Notes under the pieces: generated by a model
What the model saw: the letters and a program-made list of their open reading frames with translations, nothing else
Told to the model about the DNA's origin: nothing
Database searches by the model: none
DNA from: an uncultured Prevotella sp.
GTDB lineage: Bacteria > Bacteroidota > Bacteroidia > Bacteroidales > Bacteroidaceae
Assembly: GCA_900542795.1 (NCBI GenBank)
Contig: UQPD01000097.1
Coordinates: 1 to 9,971 of the forward strand
DNA: 9,971 nucleotides
Direction of reading: 5' to 3'
In this document: positions 1 through 7,335 of the stretch, in pieces
Layout of the letters: each line of letters opens with the position of its first letter
Position numbering within the stretch: the first letter of the stretch is position 1
Program-made: the position numbers and the translations under genes

Positions 1-51
1 TAAAACTTATGCTGTGAGATTACAAAACGGCACAAATAATTTTCGTATGAA

Positions 52-66
52 AAATAGGACCTATTT
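52..66 (-). terminator. weak terminator-like hairpin downstream of the TPR gene
   Basis: AAATAG and CTATTT form a 6-bp perfect inverted repeat around a 3-base centre. Read on the minus strand it lies about 35 bases past the stop of the TPR gene and is followed by a short T-run. The stem is AT-rich and short, so termination would be weak; it may be chance in AT-rich sequence. No gene or other signal is visible in the rest of 1-100. Confidence 0.25.
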
Positions 67-87
67 CTGCGGAAGTTATTCTTTGAA

Positions 88-103
88 CATTACTTAATAC
101 TTA
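88..103. repeat. two copies of a TAATACT-like heptad at the TPR gene stop
   Basis: The plus strand reads CATTACT then TAATACT then TA, running into the stop codon of the TPR gene (complement of 101-103). The same heptad occurs as four tandem units just past the clpX stop at 6022-6051. The two-copy version alone could be chance; the match to the clpX site makes it worth marking. Confidence 0.35.
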
Positions 104-1507
104 TTTTTCTCCTTCAAAATTTGCTTCAATCTTTGATATGATTTCGGTAAGGTCGAAGGTTTGAAAGTGGTTGCCCAATAAATTCAGTAGTAAAGGATTT
201 TTAGAGCTAATGGCTTTTTCCATTGCCTTGTAAAAATTATCCTTGTCGTGAGCAAGAAATAGTGCATAAGCTGCGTATGCATAAATGGCGTTATGTTCGC
301 TATTAATGTTTTGCGCTATAAGTTTTCGCCAAAGGGAAGGTGTTTCTTTTAAAAAATTATTTTTCGCAAGCAGTTGTGCTATATTCATACAATCATTGCT
401 TGTAGTAGAGGGAAGAGAAAGCAATTCGTCGAGCGTCTCAATTATTTTCTCTACATTGTGAAACTCCATGTAGATGCTTGCCAATTGAATGTAAACATCG
501 CTGATAGGCGTGTTTAACATGCACAGTCTGAGCATTAAATCCTTTATATTGTCATACTGCTCCATGGCAATGAGTGTGTAAACCATGTCTGTGATAATTC
601 GGGCGTGATCTGGGTTGTCAAGCGGACAGAGACGCAATGCATCTTGCAAAAAACGTAACGCGTCTTTATTCTGTTTCAAAGAGTAAAGTTGTTCACCCAA
701 ATACATTCTTAAACTGTAGTCGTTAGGACATTCTTGGATGTACGTTTTGCAACACTCCATACCTTGTTCATTGTCTTTCAGTGCGAACAATGCAAACACT
801 TTTAAACTCATGGCGCGTTGGTTATTCGCATCTATTGTCAGGGCATAGTCGCAGTCTTGCACACATTCTTGATATTTCTCGCATTTCTGATGAATGTCTG
901 CAAGTTGCACCCAAACATTAGCATCGTATGGGTTGGCATCAACCATTCTGTTTCCAGCTTCAATACTTTTATCGTATTCTTGCAGTTGGAAGTAAGCATC
1001 CGCTAAAAGTTCGTCAACTCGGTCGCGAAATTGGCATTTGGCAGGCAGCATACTTAAATATTTTATTGACAGCTTTTGAAAACCATAATCCAGTAAAATT
1101 TCTGCAAAGTCTAAGTACCAGTCATAGTCCTCCATCGTTATTTGGGCAGGTAGGCAACTTGCAATGCGTGTTTCAGCCTTTTGAGGTCTGCCACTTGCTA
1201 CATCCCATTCCGCGTAAAACAATTGAACATCGCGATTAAGTTGATTGGGGATGCTTTTAATCAGCGATAAAGCCTCGCTCCATTTACCACTTAACTTTAA
1301 ACGATAGGCTTTAACTACCAACACATCCTCGCTATCAGGGTGTAACTTTTCAGCAAAACGCATCAAGCGTTCTGCATCGTAGCTTTTACCTTCTTTCTCA
1401 TAATAATCTTCAATATCCATCAAAACAGAAGCATCCATGTAAAAAGGTTCACCGCTTTCAATCTTCTGTTCGTATTGCTCAATGGCTTCTTTAAGGTATT
1501 TGTTCAT
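101..1507 (-). CDS. tetratricopeptide repeat (TPR) protein of unknown partner
   Basis: This 468-residue protein is almost wholly helical. Degenerate TPR units of about 34 residues are clearest at roughly 161-194, 196-229, 230-263 and 264-297, with typical pairs such as LADAYFQLQEYDKSIE and LADIHQKCEKYQECVQ. Less regular helical repeats appear to continue on both sides. TPR arrays form a superhelical groove that binds other proteins; no enzyme domain is fused here, so the role is scaffolding or adaptor-like and the partner is unknown. There is no signal peptide or membrane segment, so it should be cytoplasmic. The start MNKYLKEAIEQYEQ is the first ATG and has an AT-rich leader. It lies 118 bases downstream of glnS, separated by a long hairpin, so it is either read through from recQ-glnS or has a promoter I cannot see. 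I do not recognise a named gene. Confidence 0.88.
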   Translation of the reverse strand: MNKYLKEAIEQYEQKIESGEPFYMDASVLMDIEDYYEKEGKSYDAERLMRFAEKLHPDSEDVLVVKAYRLKLSGKWSEALSLIKSIPNQLNRDVQLFYAEWDVASGRPQKAETRIASCLPAQITMEDYDWYLDFAEILLDYGFQKLSIKYLSMLPAKCQFRDRVDELLADAYFQLQEYDKSIEAGNRMVDANPYDANVWVQLADIHQKCEKYQECVQDCDYALTIDANNQRAMSLKVFALFALKDNEQGMECCKTYIQECPNDYSLRMYLGEQLYSLKQNKDALRFLQDALRLCPLDNPDHARIITDMVYTLIAMEQYDNIKDLMLRLCMLNTPISDVYIQLASIYMEFHNVEKIIETLDELLSLPSTTSNDCMNIAQLLAKNNFLKETPSLWRKLIAQNINSEHNAIYAYAAYALFLAHDKDNFYKAMEKAISSKNPLLLNLLGNHFQTFDLTEIISKIEANFEGEK

Positions 1508-1527
1508 AAGTAATAAATATGTAATAA

Positions 1528-1589
1528 GGCTACACTTTTAGCCTAAAGGGGAACGTGATGCTCCTCTTTTAAGTTCTAAAAGTGTAGCC
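1528..1589 (-). terminator. long two-tier hairpin between glnS and the TPR gene, possible terminator
   Basis: GGCTACACTTTTAG (1528-1541) and CTAAAAGTGTAGCC (1576-1589) are a perfect 14-bp inverted repeat. Inside it, 1545-1552 and 1562-1569 form a second 8-bp stem with one G-T pair around a 9-base loop. It fills most of the 118-base gap after the glnS stop. On the minus strand it is followed by TTATTACATATTTATTACTT, AT-rich but not a clean U-run, so it may terminate weakly, protect the 3' end of glnS mRNA, or be a dispersed palindromic repeat. The inverted repeat itself is certain; the role is inferred. Confidence 0.5.
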
Positions 1590-1625
1590 ATGTCTTTATA
1601 TGCGCCTTTTTAAAGCGAGATTTAT

Positions 1626-3329
1626 TTACTTCTGTTTAGCCCAAGTGTCCTTCAAACTTACAGTGCGGTTAAACACAAGGTGGTCAGGGGTTGAGTTCTT
1701 GTCGGCAGTGAAGTAGCCTGTACGTTGGAACTGCAAGTAACGATTACCTGTAGGATTCTCAGCAGCAAACTTCTCTACGTAGCAGTTTGTCAACACCTTG
1801 AGTGAGTCTGGGTTCAGCAATTCGCGGAAGTCACGATCATCTGCTGAGGGATTCTCTACATTAAAGAGGCGATCGTAAAGTCGAACCTCAGCAGGCACGC
1901 TGTGAGCCACACTTACCCAATGTAAAGTGCCTTTTACCTTACGGTTAGCACCTTCCATGCCACTCTTGCTTGTTGGGTCGTATTCAGCATATACCTCCTC
2001 GATAGTGCCATCAGCAGCCTTTTTGCAACCCGTACACTTCACAATGTAAGCATTCTTTAAACGTACTTCCTTGCCAGGAACCATGCGGAAGAATTTCTTT
2101 GGAGCATCCTCCATAAAGTCAGCACGCTCCATCCACAACTCACGGCTAAAGGTAATGGTGTGTGTGCCATCAGCTTCGCACTCAGGATTGTTAATGGCTT
2201 CCAATTCCTCAGTCTGACCTTCAGGATAGTTGGTAATGATAAGTTTTACAGGGTCGAGCACTGCACTTACACGTAAAGCACGTGCGTTAAGGTCTTCGCG
2301 TGCAGCAGCTTCAAGCATTGCATAGTCGTTTAAAGCCTCGAATTTGGTGTAACCAATCATGTCAATAAACTTGCGTACAGCTTCAGGCGAGTAGCCACGA
2401 CGGCGCAAGCCACAAACTGTTGGCATACGGGGATCGTCCCAACCATCAACCAAGTGCTCCTGTACCAATGCCAAAAGTTTACGCTTAGACATAACGGTAT
2501 AGGTAAGGTTCAGACGGTTAAATTCATACTGATGCGGACGATTATCCTCAAGGTCTTTGCCCTCTTTTAACTCATCAATAAAGTGGTCGTAGAGTGGGCG
2601 GTGAGGTACAAACTCCAACGTACAGATAGAGTGGGTAACACCCTCAAAATAGTCGCTCTGTCCGTGGGCAAAGTCATACATGGGGTAAACCTTCCACTTG
2701 TTGCCTGTGCGGTGGTGCTCCTTATTTATGATACGGTAGATAATAGGATCGCGGAAGTGCATGTTAGGATTTGCCATGTCGATTTTGGCACGCAAAACCA
2801 TAGCGCCTTCAGCAATTTCGCCCGTGTTCATCTTTTCAAAAAGAGCCAAGTTCTCTTCAATGGGACGATTGCGGTAGGGACTTTCAACACCAGGCTGTGT
2901 AGGCGTACCTTTTTGTGCAGCAATTTCCTCACTGCTCTGTTCGTCAACATAAGCCTTTCCCTCTTTAATCAATCGAACGGCAAAGTCCCACAACTTCTGG
3001 AAATAGTCCGAGGCATGATAGATGTTACCCCACTTAAAGCCGAGCCACTCAATGTCTTCCTTAATAGCGTCAACATATTCAGTGTCCTCCTTTTGAGGGT
3101 TTGTGTCGTCGAAGCGAAGATTACATACACCGCCAAACTTCTGAGCTACGCCAAAGTCCATGCAGATGGCTTTAGCGTGACCAATGTGAAGGTAGCCGTT
3201 AGGTTCGGGCGGGAAGCGTGTTTGCAAGCGTCCACCGTTCTTGCCTTCTTTCAGGTCGTTGGCTACAATCTGCTCGATAAAGTTCAAGCTCTTTTTTTCT
3301 GTATTCTCAGTGTTATTATTTTCTACCAT
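1626..3329 (-). CDS. glnS: glutaminyl-tRNA synthetase (GlnRS)
   Basis: This enzyme charges tRNA-Gln with glutamine using ATP, in the cytoplasm; its presence suggests direct glutaminylation rather than sole reliance on the transamidation route. It is a class I synthetase: PPEPNGYLHIGHAKA carries the HIGH motif at about residues 48-51, and VMSKRKLL (about 279-286) is the KMSKS equivalent in the form typical of GlnRS. The C-terminal part, with KVKGTLHWVSVAHSVP and VRLYDRLF, matches the two beta-barrels of the anticodon-binding domain. A CTGC pair stands in this part. The length, 567 residues, is close to the E. coli enzyme at about 554. I start at MVENNNTENTEKKSLNFIEQ because its leader is A-rich and it fits the family N-terminus. 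An upstream ATG at 3365 would add 12 residues and overlap the recQ stop by one base (TAATG), which would suit translational coupling, so it remains possible. Confidence 0.96.
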   Translation of the reverse strand: MVENNNTENTEKKSLNFIEQIVANDLKEGKNGGRLQTRFPPEPNGYLHIGHAKAICMDFGVAQKFGGVCNLRFDDTNPQKEDTEYVDAIKEDIEWLGFKWGNIYHASDYFQKLWDFAVRLIKEGKAYVDEQSSEEIAAQKGTPTQPGVESPYRNRPIEENLALFEKMNTGEIAEGAMVLRAKIDMANPNMHFRDPIIYRIINKEHHRTGNKWKVYPMYDFAHGQSDYFEGVTHSICTLEFVPHRPLYDHFIDELKEGKDLEDNRPHQYEFNRLNLTYTVMSKRKLLALVQEHLVDGWDDPRMPTVCGLRRRGYSPEAVRKFIDMIGYTKFEALNDYAMLEAAAREDLNARALRVSAVLDPVKLIITNYPEGQTEELEAINNPECEADGTHTITFSRELWMERADFMEDAPKKFFRMVPGKEVRLKNAYIVKCTGCKKAADGTIEEVYAEYDPTSKSGMEGANRKVKGTLHWVSVAHSVPAEVRLYDRLFNVENPSADDRDFRELLNPDSLKVLTNCYVEKFAAENPTGNRYLQFQRTGYFTADKNSTPDHLVFNRTVSLKDTWAKQK

Positions 3330-3364
3330 AATGGTTGTTAGTTTAATAGGGAGGTCCGAAGGCA

Positions 3365-5542
3365 TTAGTTAGCCATTTCCGAGATAAACTTAATTCTCAC
3401 TAATCTAATTTCGTCTTCAGTATAATCGTTGCCCAATTCATCAAGTGCAGCATCAAGATCATCGGTATCGCTTTCCTTGAAGTACAAATAAATATCCTCA
3501 ACGTGGTCATCGTCAATTACATCATTGATAAAATAGTCAATGTTGATTTTTGTACCCGAGTACACGATTGATTCAATTTCATCGAGCAGTTCTTCAAACT
3601 CTATGCCGTTTGCCATAGCGATATCGTCCAATGCCACCTTACGGTCGATGCTATGAATAATACCCACTTTGAGTTTCGACTTGTTAGCTACCGTACGAAT
3701 TCTCAAGTCCTCAGGACGTTCAATTTCATTTTCCTCGCAGTGCTTCTTAATGAGTTTACAAAATTCAGTACCATAGCGTTTTGCTTTACCAGCACCTACG
3801 CCAGGCATGTTTTGCAACTCGTCGAGTGTCTGCGGATAGAACGTTGCCATAGCCTCGAGCGTGTTGTCTTGAAAAATTACATAGGGCGGAACATCGAGTT
3901 CCTTAGAGAGTTCTTTACGTAAATCCTTCAGCATATTGAACAAGCCTGGGTCAACTGCACACGCTGCTTCTTCGTGCATTTCAGCTTCGGCTTCTTCTTC
4001 AAAATTGCGGTCTTCTGTTATCATGAATGAAGTTGGTTTCTTTAAGAAAGCGTGCCCATCCTTTGTTACTTTAAGCACACCATAGTTATTTACATCCTTG
4101 TCGAGATAGCCAGAGATGAGTGCTTGGCGAATAACGGCATTCCACGTACGTGGGCTTACCTCTTCGCCACAACCAAAGCATTCTAACTGATCGTGATGGT
4201 AGGCACAGATTTCTTCTGTACGATTTCCCAACAAGACATCTTTTATATAATCATCGCGGAAGTTCTCCTTGGTAGCAAGGATTGCCTCCAAAACTTTCAA
4301 CAAGTCATCTTTCGCTTCAACTTTTTCTTTTGGATGTAAACAGTTGTCGCAGTTTCCACAATTATCCTTTTCGTAGGTTTCGCCAAAATAGTGTAATAGT
4401 AGTTTTCTACGACAAAGTGAACTTTCTGCATAGGCAGCGGTTTCTTTTAGGAGTTGTCTGCCAATGTCTTGTTCTGCCACAGGCTTACCCTCCATAAATT
4501 TTTCTAGTTTCTTTAAGTCTTTGCGTGAATAGAAAGCAATGCATCTACCTTCGCCCCCATCTCTTCCTGCACGTCCAGTTTCTTGATAATATCCTTCCAG
4601 ACTTTTCGGAATATCATAGTGAATTACAAAGCGCACATCGGGTTTGTCAATACCCATGCCAAATGCAATTGTGGCAACAATTACATTGATGCGCTCCATC
4701 AAGAAATCATCTTGTGTTTTCGATCTTGTTGCAGCGTCCATACCGGCGTGATAAGCCTCTGCTTTAATGTTGTTTGTACGCAACACTTCAGCCAACTCTT
4801 CCACCTTCTTTCTGCTTAAACAATAGATAATTCCGCTTCGGGGAGTGCCTTGCTTAATATACTTAATGATGTCCTTGTCAACATCCTTGGTTTTAGGTCG
4901 GATTTCGTAATAGAGGTTGGGTCGGTTAAACGAGCTCTTATACGTAATGGCATCCATAATGGCAAGGTTCTTCTTAATGTCCGTAGCCACCTTTTCAGTA
5001 GCCGTAGCCGTAAGAGCAATAATAGGAGCTTCGCCAATATTGTTGATAATGGGGCGTATCTTGCGATATTCAGGACGGAAATCATGTCCCCATTCCGAAA
5101 TACAATGTGCCTCGTCAACAGCATAAAATGAAATTTTTATGCTTTTCAAAAACTCAATGTTGCTTTCCTTCGTTAACGACTCTGGAGCCACATACAGCAG
5201 TTTCGTAATGCCATTTTTTATATCCGACTTAACCTTTTCAACCTGGCTTCGCGTAAGTGAAGAGTTGATGAAATGCGCCACGCCATCATTTTGACTCATG
5301 TGGCGAATAGCGTCAACTTGATTCTTCATCAAAGCAATAAGCGGGGATATAACGATAGCTGTTCCCTCCATGATGAGTGAAGGTAACTGATAGCATAGCG
5401 ACTTACCACCGCCTGTAGGCATGAGAACAAAAACGTTGTTTCCTTGTAGCAACGATTTTATGATGTTCTCTTGATTGCTTTTGAATGTATCAAAGCCGAA
5501 GTGCTCTTTAAGAGCTTGTTTCAATTCAATATCTTCCGTCAT
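3365..5542 (-). CDS. recQ: ATP-dependent DNA helicase RecQ
   Basis: This is a 3'-5' superfamily 2 DNA helicase acting in recombination repair and restart of stalled forks. Visible in order: Walker A MPTGGGKS (41-48), DEAH box in AVDEAHCISEWGHDFRPEY (143-146), LTATAT (178-183), and motif VI QETGRAGRDG (320-329). The RQC zinc site has C377, C395, C398 and C401, followed by a winged-helix region. An HRDC domain lies at about 531-604, including MPGVGAGKAKRYG. About 120 more residues follow, with a segment (IDRKVALDDIAMANGIEFEE) like the helix-turn-helix found at the C-terminus of many Bacteroidetes RecQ proteins, then an acidic tail. At 725 residues it is longer than E. coli RecQ (about 610) mainly because of this tail. 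It ends 35 bases before the chosen glnS start, or overlaps the upstream glnS ATG by one base, so the two are probably one transcript. Confidence 0.97.
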   Translation of the reverse strand: MTEDIELKQALKEHFGFDTFKSNQENIIKSLLQGNNVFVLMPTGGGKSLCYQLPSLIMEGTAIVISPLIALMKNQVDAIRHMSQNDGVAHFINSSLTRSQVEKVKSDIKNGITKLLYVAPESLTKESNIEFLKSIKISFYAVDEAHCISEWGHDFRPEYRKIRPIINNIGEAPIIALTATATEKVATDIKKNLAIMDAITYKSSFNRPNLYYEIRPKTKDVDKDIIKYIKQGTPRSGIIYCLSRKKVEELAEVLRTNNIKAEAYHAGMDAATRSKTQDDFLMERINVIVATIAFGMGIDKPDVRFVIHYDIPKSLEGYYQETGRAGRDGGEGRCIAFYSRKDLKKLEKFMEGKPVAEQDIGRQLLKETAAYAESSLCRRKLLLHYFGETYEKDNCGNCDNCLHPKEKVEAKDDLLKVLEAILATKENFRDDYIKDVLLGNRTEEICAYHHDQLECFGCGEEVSPRTWNAVIRQALISGYLDKDVNNYGVLKVTKDGHAFLKKPTSFMITEDRNFEEEAEAEMHEEAACAVDPGLFNMLKDLRKELSKELDVPPYVIFQDNTLEAMATFYPQTLDELQNMPGVGAGKAKRYGTEFCKLIKKHCEENEIERPEDLRIRTVANKSKLKVGIIHSIDRKVALDDIAMANGIEFEELLDEIESIVYSGTKINIDYFINDVIDDDHVEDIYLYFKESDTDDLDAALDELGNDYTEDEIRLVRIKFISEMAN

Positions 5543-5548
5543 AGCTTT

Positions 5549-5553
5549 TCCTT
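5549..5553 (-). promoter_or_regulatory. Shine-Dalgarno-like site before recQ
   Basis: The minus strand reads AAGGA six bases before the recQ ATG. This is a good position for a ribosome-binding site, though Bacteroidetes genes generally depend little on it. It supports the start at 5542. Confidence 0.4.
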
Positions 5554-5631
5554 GGTTGCTTAGAGGTTAGGAATGTTAGAACTCAGGTAGAATGTATGGC
5601 ATTATACCCCTCGTTCGTAGCTTTACCTAAG

Positions 5632-5639
5632 CAAAGGTA
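5632..5639 (-). promoter_or_regulatory. candidate Bacteroidetes -7 box for recQ-glnS
   Basis: The minus strand reads TACCTTTG, a full match to the Bacteroidetes -7 consensus TAnnTTTG. It would give a leader of roughly 80 bases before the recQ ATG. I find no good TTG at the expected -33 spacing, which lowers confidence. A second match (5686-5693) lies just upstream. Confidence 0.35.
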
Positions 5640-5662
5640 TAACAATTTTCTTGAAAAGAGCC

Positions 5663-5698
5663 TATTCTATATTTATTTTTTTATGCAAATATAGAATA
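5663..5698. promoter_or_regulatory. AT-rich 12-bp inverted repeat upstream of recQ
   Basis: TATTCTATATTT (5663-5674) and AAATATAGAATA (5687-5698) are a perfect 12-bp inverted repeat separated by 12 bases that include seven T. The right arm overlaps a -7-like box (TATATTTG, minus strand, 5686-5693). Such a symmetric AT-rich site near a promoter could be an operator for a dimeric regulator. It could also be a weak hairpin; the arms contain only two G/C pairs in total, so an RNA stem would be unstable. The repeat is seen directly; the role is inferred. Confidence 0.4.
5686..5693 (-). promoter_or_regulatory. second candidate -7 box upstream of recQ
   Basis: The minus strand reads TATATTTG, a full match to TAnnTTTG, inside the right arm of the AT-rich inverted repeat. 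The -33 element is not convincing: TTAG stands 23 bases upstream and TTTG only 10. If used, the recQ leader would be about 140 bases. Confidence 0.28.
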
Positions 5699-5747
5699 TT
5701 CTGCAAATCTTTTTTGCTAACCTAAAATGTCTATCTATGAGAAGATA

Positions 5748-5799
5748 AAAATAACGGGCTAACTGTTGTATGTTTCAATAGCAGTTTGTCCGTTATTTT
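5748..5799 (-). terminator. candidate Rho-independent terminator of clpP-clpX
   Basis: AAAATAACGG (5748-5757) and CCGTTATTTT (5790-5799) form a 10-bp perfect stem, extended inward by AACTG (5761-5765) pairing with CAGTT (5782-5786). Read on the minus strand it has an A-rich left side and ends in TTATTTTTATCTT, the usual form of an intrinsic terminator. It sits about 260 bases past the clpX stop and before the recQ promoter region, so it would separate the two transcription units. The stem could also act on the plus strand, where three mismatches become G-U pairs, but no plus-strand gene is seen. Confidence 0.6.
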
Positions 5800-5902
5800 C
5801 AATGTTTTGGTAAGGGTACGTGTTGAATAAGTAGGTGTTCAAAATTAGTTTATAATGAGTTTCAGATTAGTCAAAGCGGATTGCAAGCCCAATGAATATC
5901 CA

Positions 5903-5997
5903 TAGCCCAAGGCAACACCTTGGGTAAAAATACGTACATTGTACAACGCCCTGTAAGGGCTATTATAAACATTGAACACTTTTGCCCTTTCAGGGCG
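5903..5997. repeat. cluster of three GC-rich hairpins, likely dispersed intergenic repeat
   Basis: Three short perfect palindromes follow each other: CCCAAGG/CCTTGGG around CAACA (5906-5924), GCCCT/AGGGC around GTA (5948-5960), and GCCCT/AGGGC around TTC (5984-5996). The last two share the same 5-bp stem and are 36 bases apart. They stand out as GC-rich islands in AT-rich intergenic DNA. I recall this pattern (a CCAAGG palindrome followed by GCCCT...AGGGC units) as a dispersed, non-coding repeat in many Bacteroidales genomes, sometimes mis-called as small proteins; that recall is not a search result. It lies past clpX and before its terminator, so it would be transcribed in the clpX mRNA 3' end. 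Confidence 0.6.
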
Positions 5998-6021
5998 CAT
6001 CAGCATTACTCACTTAGTTTG

Positions 6022-6051
6022 TAATACTTAATACCTAATACTTATTACTTA
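6022..6051. repeat. tandem heptad repeat TAATACT x4 after clpX
   Basis: The plus strand reads TAATACT, TAATACC, TAATACT, TATTACT and a partial TA in tandem, ending 7 bases before the clpX stop codon. Two of the four units are identical and the others differ by one base. Related copies occur at the TPR gene stop (88-103). The function is unknown; slippage or a dispersed repeat are both possible. Confidence 0.65.
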
Positions 6052-6058
6052 CCAATTC

Positions 6059-7321
6059 TTACGCCAAGTTACCGCGTTTCTCCATTTGGTTCTCGGCGTA
6101 TTCTTTTGTTACCTCAAATTGTTTTTCGCCAGATGATGGAATTTCAAACATGGCATCCATCATGATGGTTTCAACAATTGAGCGCAGACCACGTGCACCT
6201 AATTTAAACTCTACAGCCTTGTCTACAATGTAGTCCAAAGCATCTTGCTTAAAGGTGAGCTTAACGCCATCCATTGCAAAAAGCTTAATATATTGTTTCA
6301 CAATAGAATTTTTAGGCTCAACTAAGATGCGAGTAAGTGCTTCCTTATCCAAGGGGTTGAGATAAGTAAGTACAGGCAGACGACCAATGATTTCAGGAAT
6401 CAAACCAAACGACTTTAAGTCTTGTGGTTCAACGTACTTCATCAAATTCTTTGGGTCAATCTTCTTTGCATTCTGCACGGAGTTGTATCCCACCGTGTGT
6501 GCGTTAAGTCGTTGCGCAATGCGTTTCTCAATACCATCGAAGGCACCACCGCAAATAAAGAGGATGTTGCGTGTATCAACATGAATATAATCCTGGTCGG
6601 GATGTTTACGTCCTCCCTTAGGTGGCACATTCACCATTGTGCCTTCAAGCAGTTTGAGCAAACCTTGCTGCACACCTTCGCCACTTACATCGCGTGTGAT
6701 AGAAGGGTTGTCGGCTTTGCGAGCAATCTTGTCAATCTCATCAATAAACACAATGCCACGTTCTGCCTTAGCCACATCATAGTCTGCTACTTGCAACAAA
6801 CGCGAAAGAATACTCTCAACGTCTTCGCCCACATAGCCAGCTTCGGTAAATACCGTAGCGTCTACAATAGTAAAGGGCACATCAAGCAAACGGGCAATGG
6901 TGCGAGCCAAGAGAGTTTTACCCGTACCCGTTGAACCAACCATAACGATGTTCGACTTTTCAATCTCCACATCGTCTTGGTCTTTTTTATCAGTGTTAGC
7001 TTGTGCCAAACGCTTGTAGTGGTTATATACCGCCACACTCATATAGCGTTTAGCATCATCCTGTCCTATAATGTATTGGTCAAGATATTCCTTGATGTCT
7101 TTGGGCTTAGGCACATTCTCCAAGTCAATCTTTTCCGCTTTTTTCTTTTTTCCTTTACTCTCGTCGTCGAGGAAGTCCTCTGGCAGGTATTCCTTGAGTA
7201 CGTGGTAGGCATTCTTTATACAGTCAGAACAGATAAAGCCATTAACGCCCGTAAGTAACATGGGTACCTGCGATTCTGAACGACCGCAAAAAGAGCATAC
7301 GTTTTTTTTGCTATTTGCCAT
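6059..7321 (-). CDS. clpX: ClpX, ATP-dependent unfoldase of the ClpXP protease
   Basis: ClpX is a hexameric AAA+ ring that recognises, unfolds and threads substrates into ClpP, in the cytoplasm. The N-terminal zinc-binding domain has C9, C12, C31 and C34 and serves substrate and adaptor binding. A charged linker (about 52-66, KGKKKKAEK) follows. Then come Walker A GSTGTGKT (129-136), the pore loop GYVGED (162-167), Walker B IVFIDE (190-195) and the sensor-2 segment GARGLRS near the C-terminus. The loop that docks on ClpP, IGF in E. coli, reads VGY at about 277-279, a conservative change. The length, 420 residues, is normal. clpP ends 14 bases upstream, so the two are co-transcribed and made together. 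Confidence 0.98.
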   Translation of the reverse strand: MANSKKNVCSFCGRSESQVPMLLTGVNGFICSDCIKNAYHVLKEYLPEDFLDDESKGKKKKAEKIDLENVPKPKDIKEYLDQYIIGQDDAKRYMSVAVYNHYKRLAQANTDKKDQDDVEIEKSNIVMVGSTGTGKTLLARTIARLLDVPFTIVDATVFTEAGYVGEDVESILSRLLQVADYDVAKAERGIVFIDEIDKIARKADNPSITRDVSGEGVQQGLLKLLEGTMVNVPPKGGRKHPDQDYIHVDTRNILFICGGAFDGIEKRIAQRLNAHTVGYNSVQNAKKIDPKNLMKYVEPQDLKSFGLIPEIIGRLPVLTYLNPLDKEALTRILVEPKNSIVKQYIKLFAMDGVKLTFKQDALDYIVDKAVEFKLGARGLRSIVETIMMDAMFEIPSSGEKQFEVTKEYAENQMEKRGNLA

Positions 7322-7335
7322 AAAACTACACGATG

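Noticed and set aside
2583..3341. Plus-strand open frame of about 252 codons opposite glnS
   Set aside because: It is antisense to a complete GlnRS with catalytic motifs on the minus strand, and shows no recognisable domain.
4816..5124. Minus-strand frame of about 102 codons inside recQ in another frame
   Set aside because: It is a low-complexity leucine/arginine-rich out-of-frame reading within the helicase core.
5903..6051. CRISPR array
   Set aside because: The palindromes are not identical direct repeats with regular spacers, and no cas gene is nearby.
6422..6934. Plus-strand open frame of about 170 codons opposite clpX
   Set aside because: It overlaps the conserved AAA+ core of clpX and has no recognisable domain.
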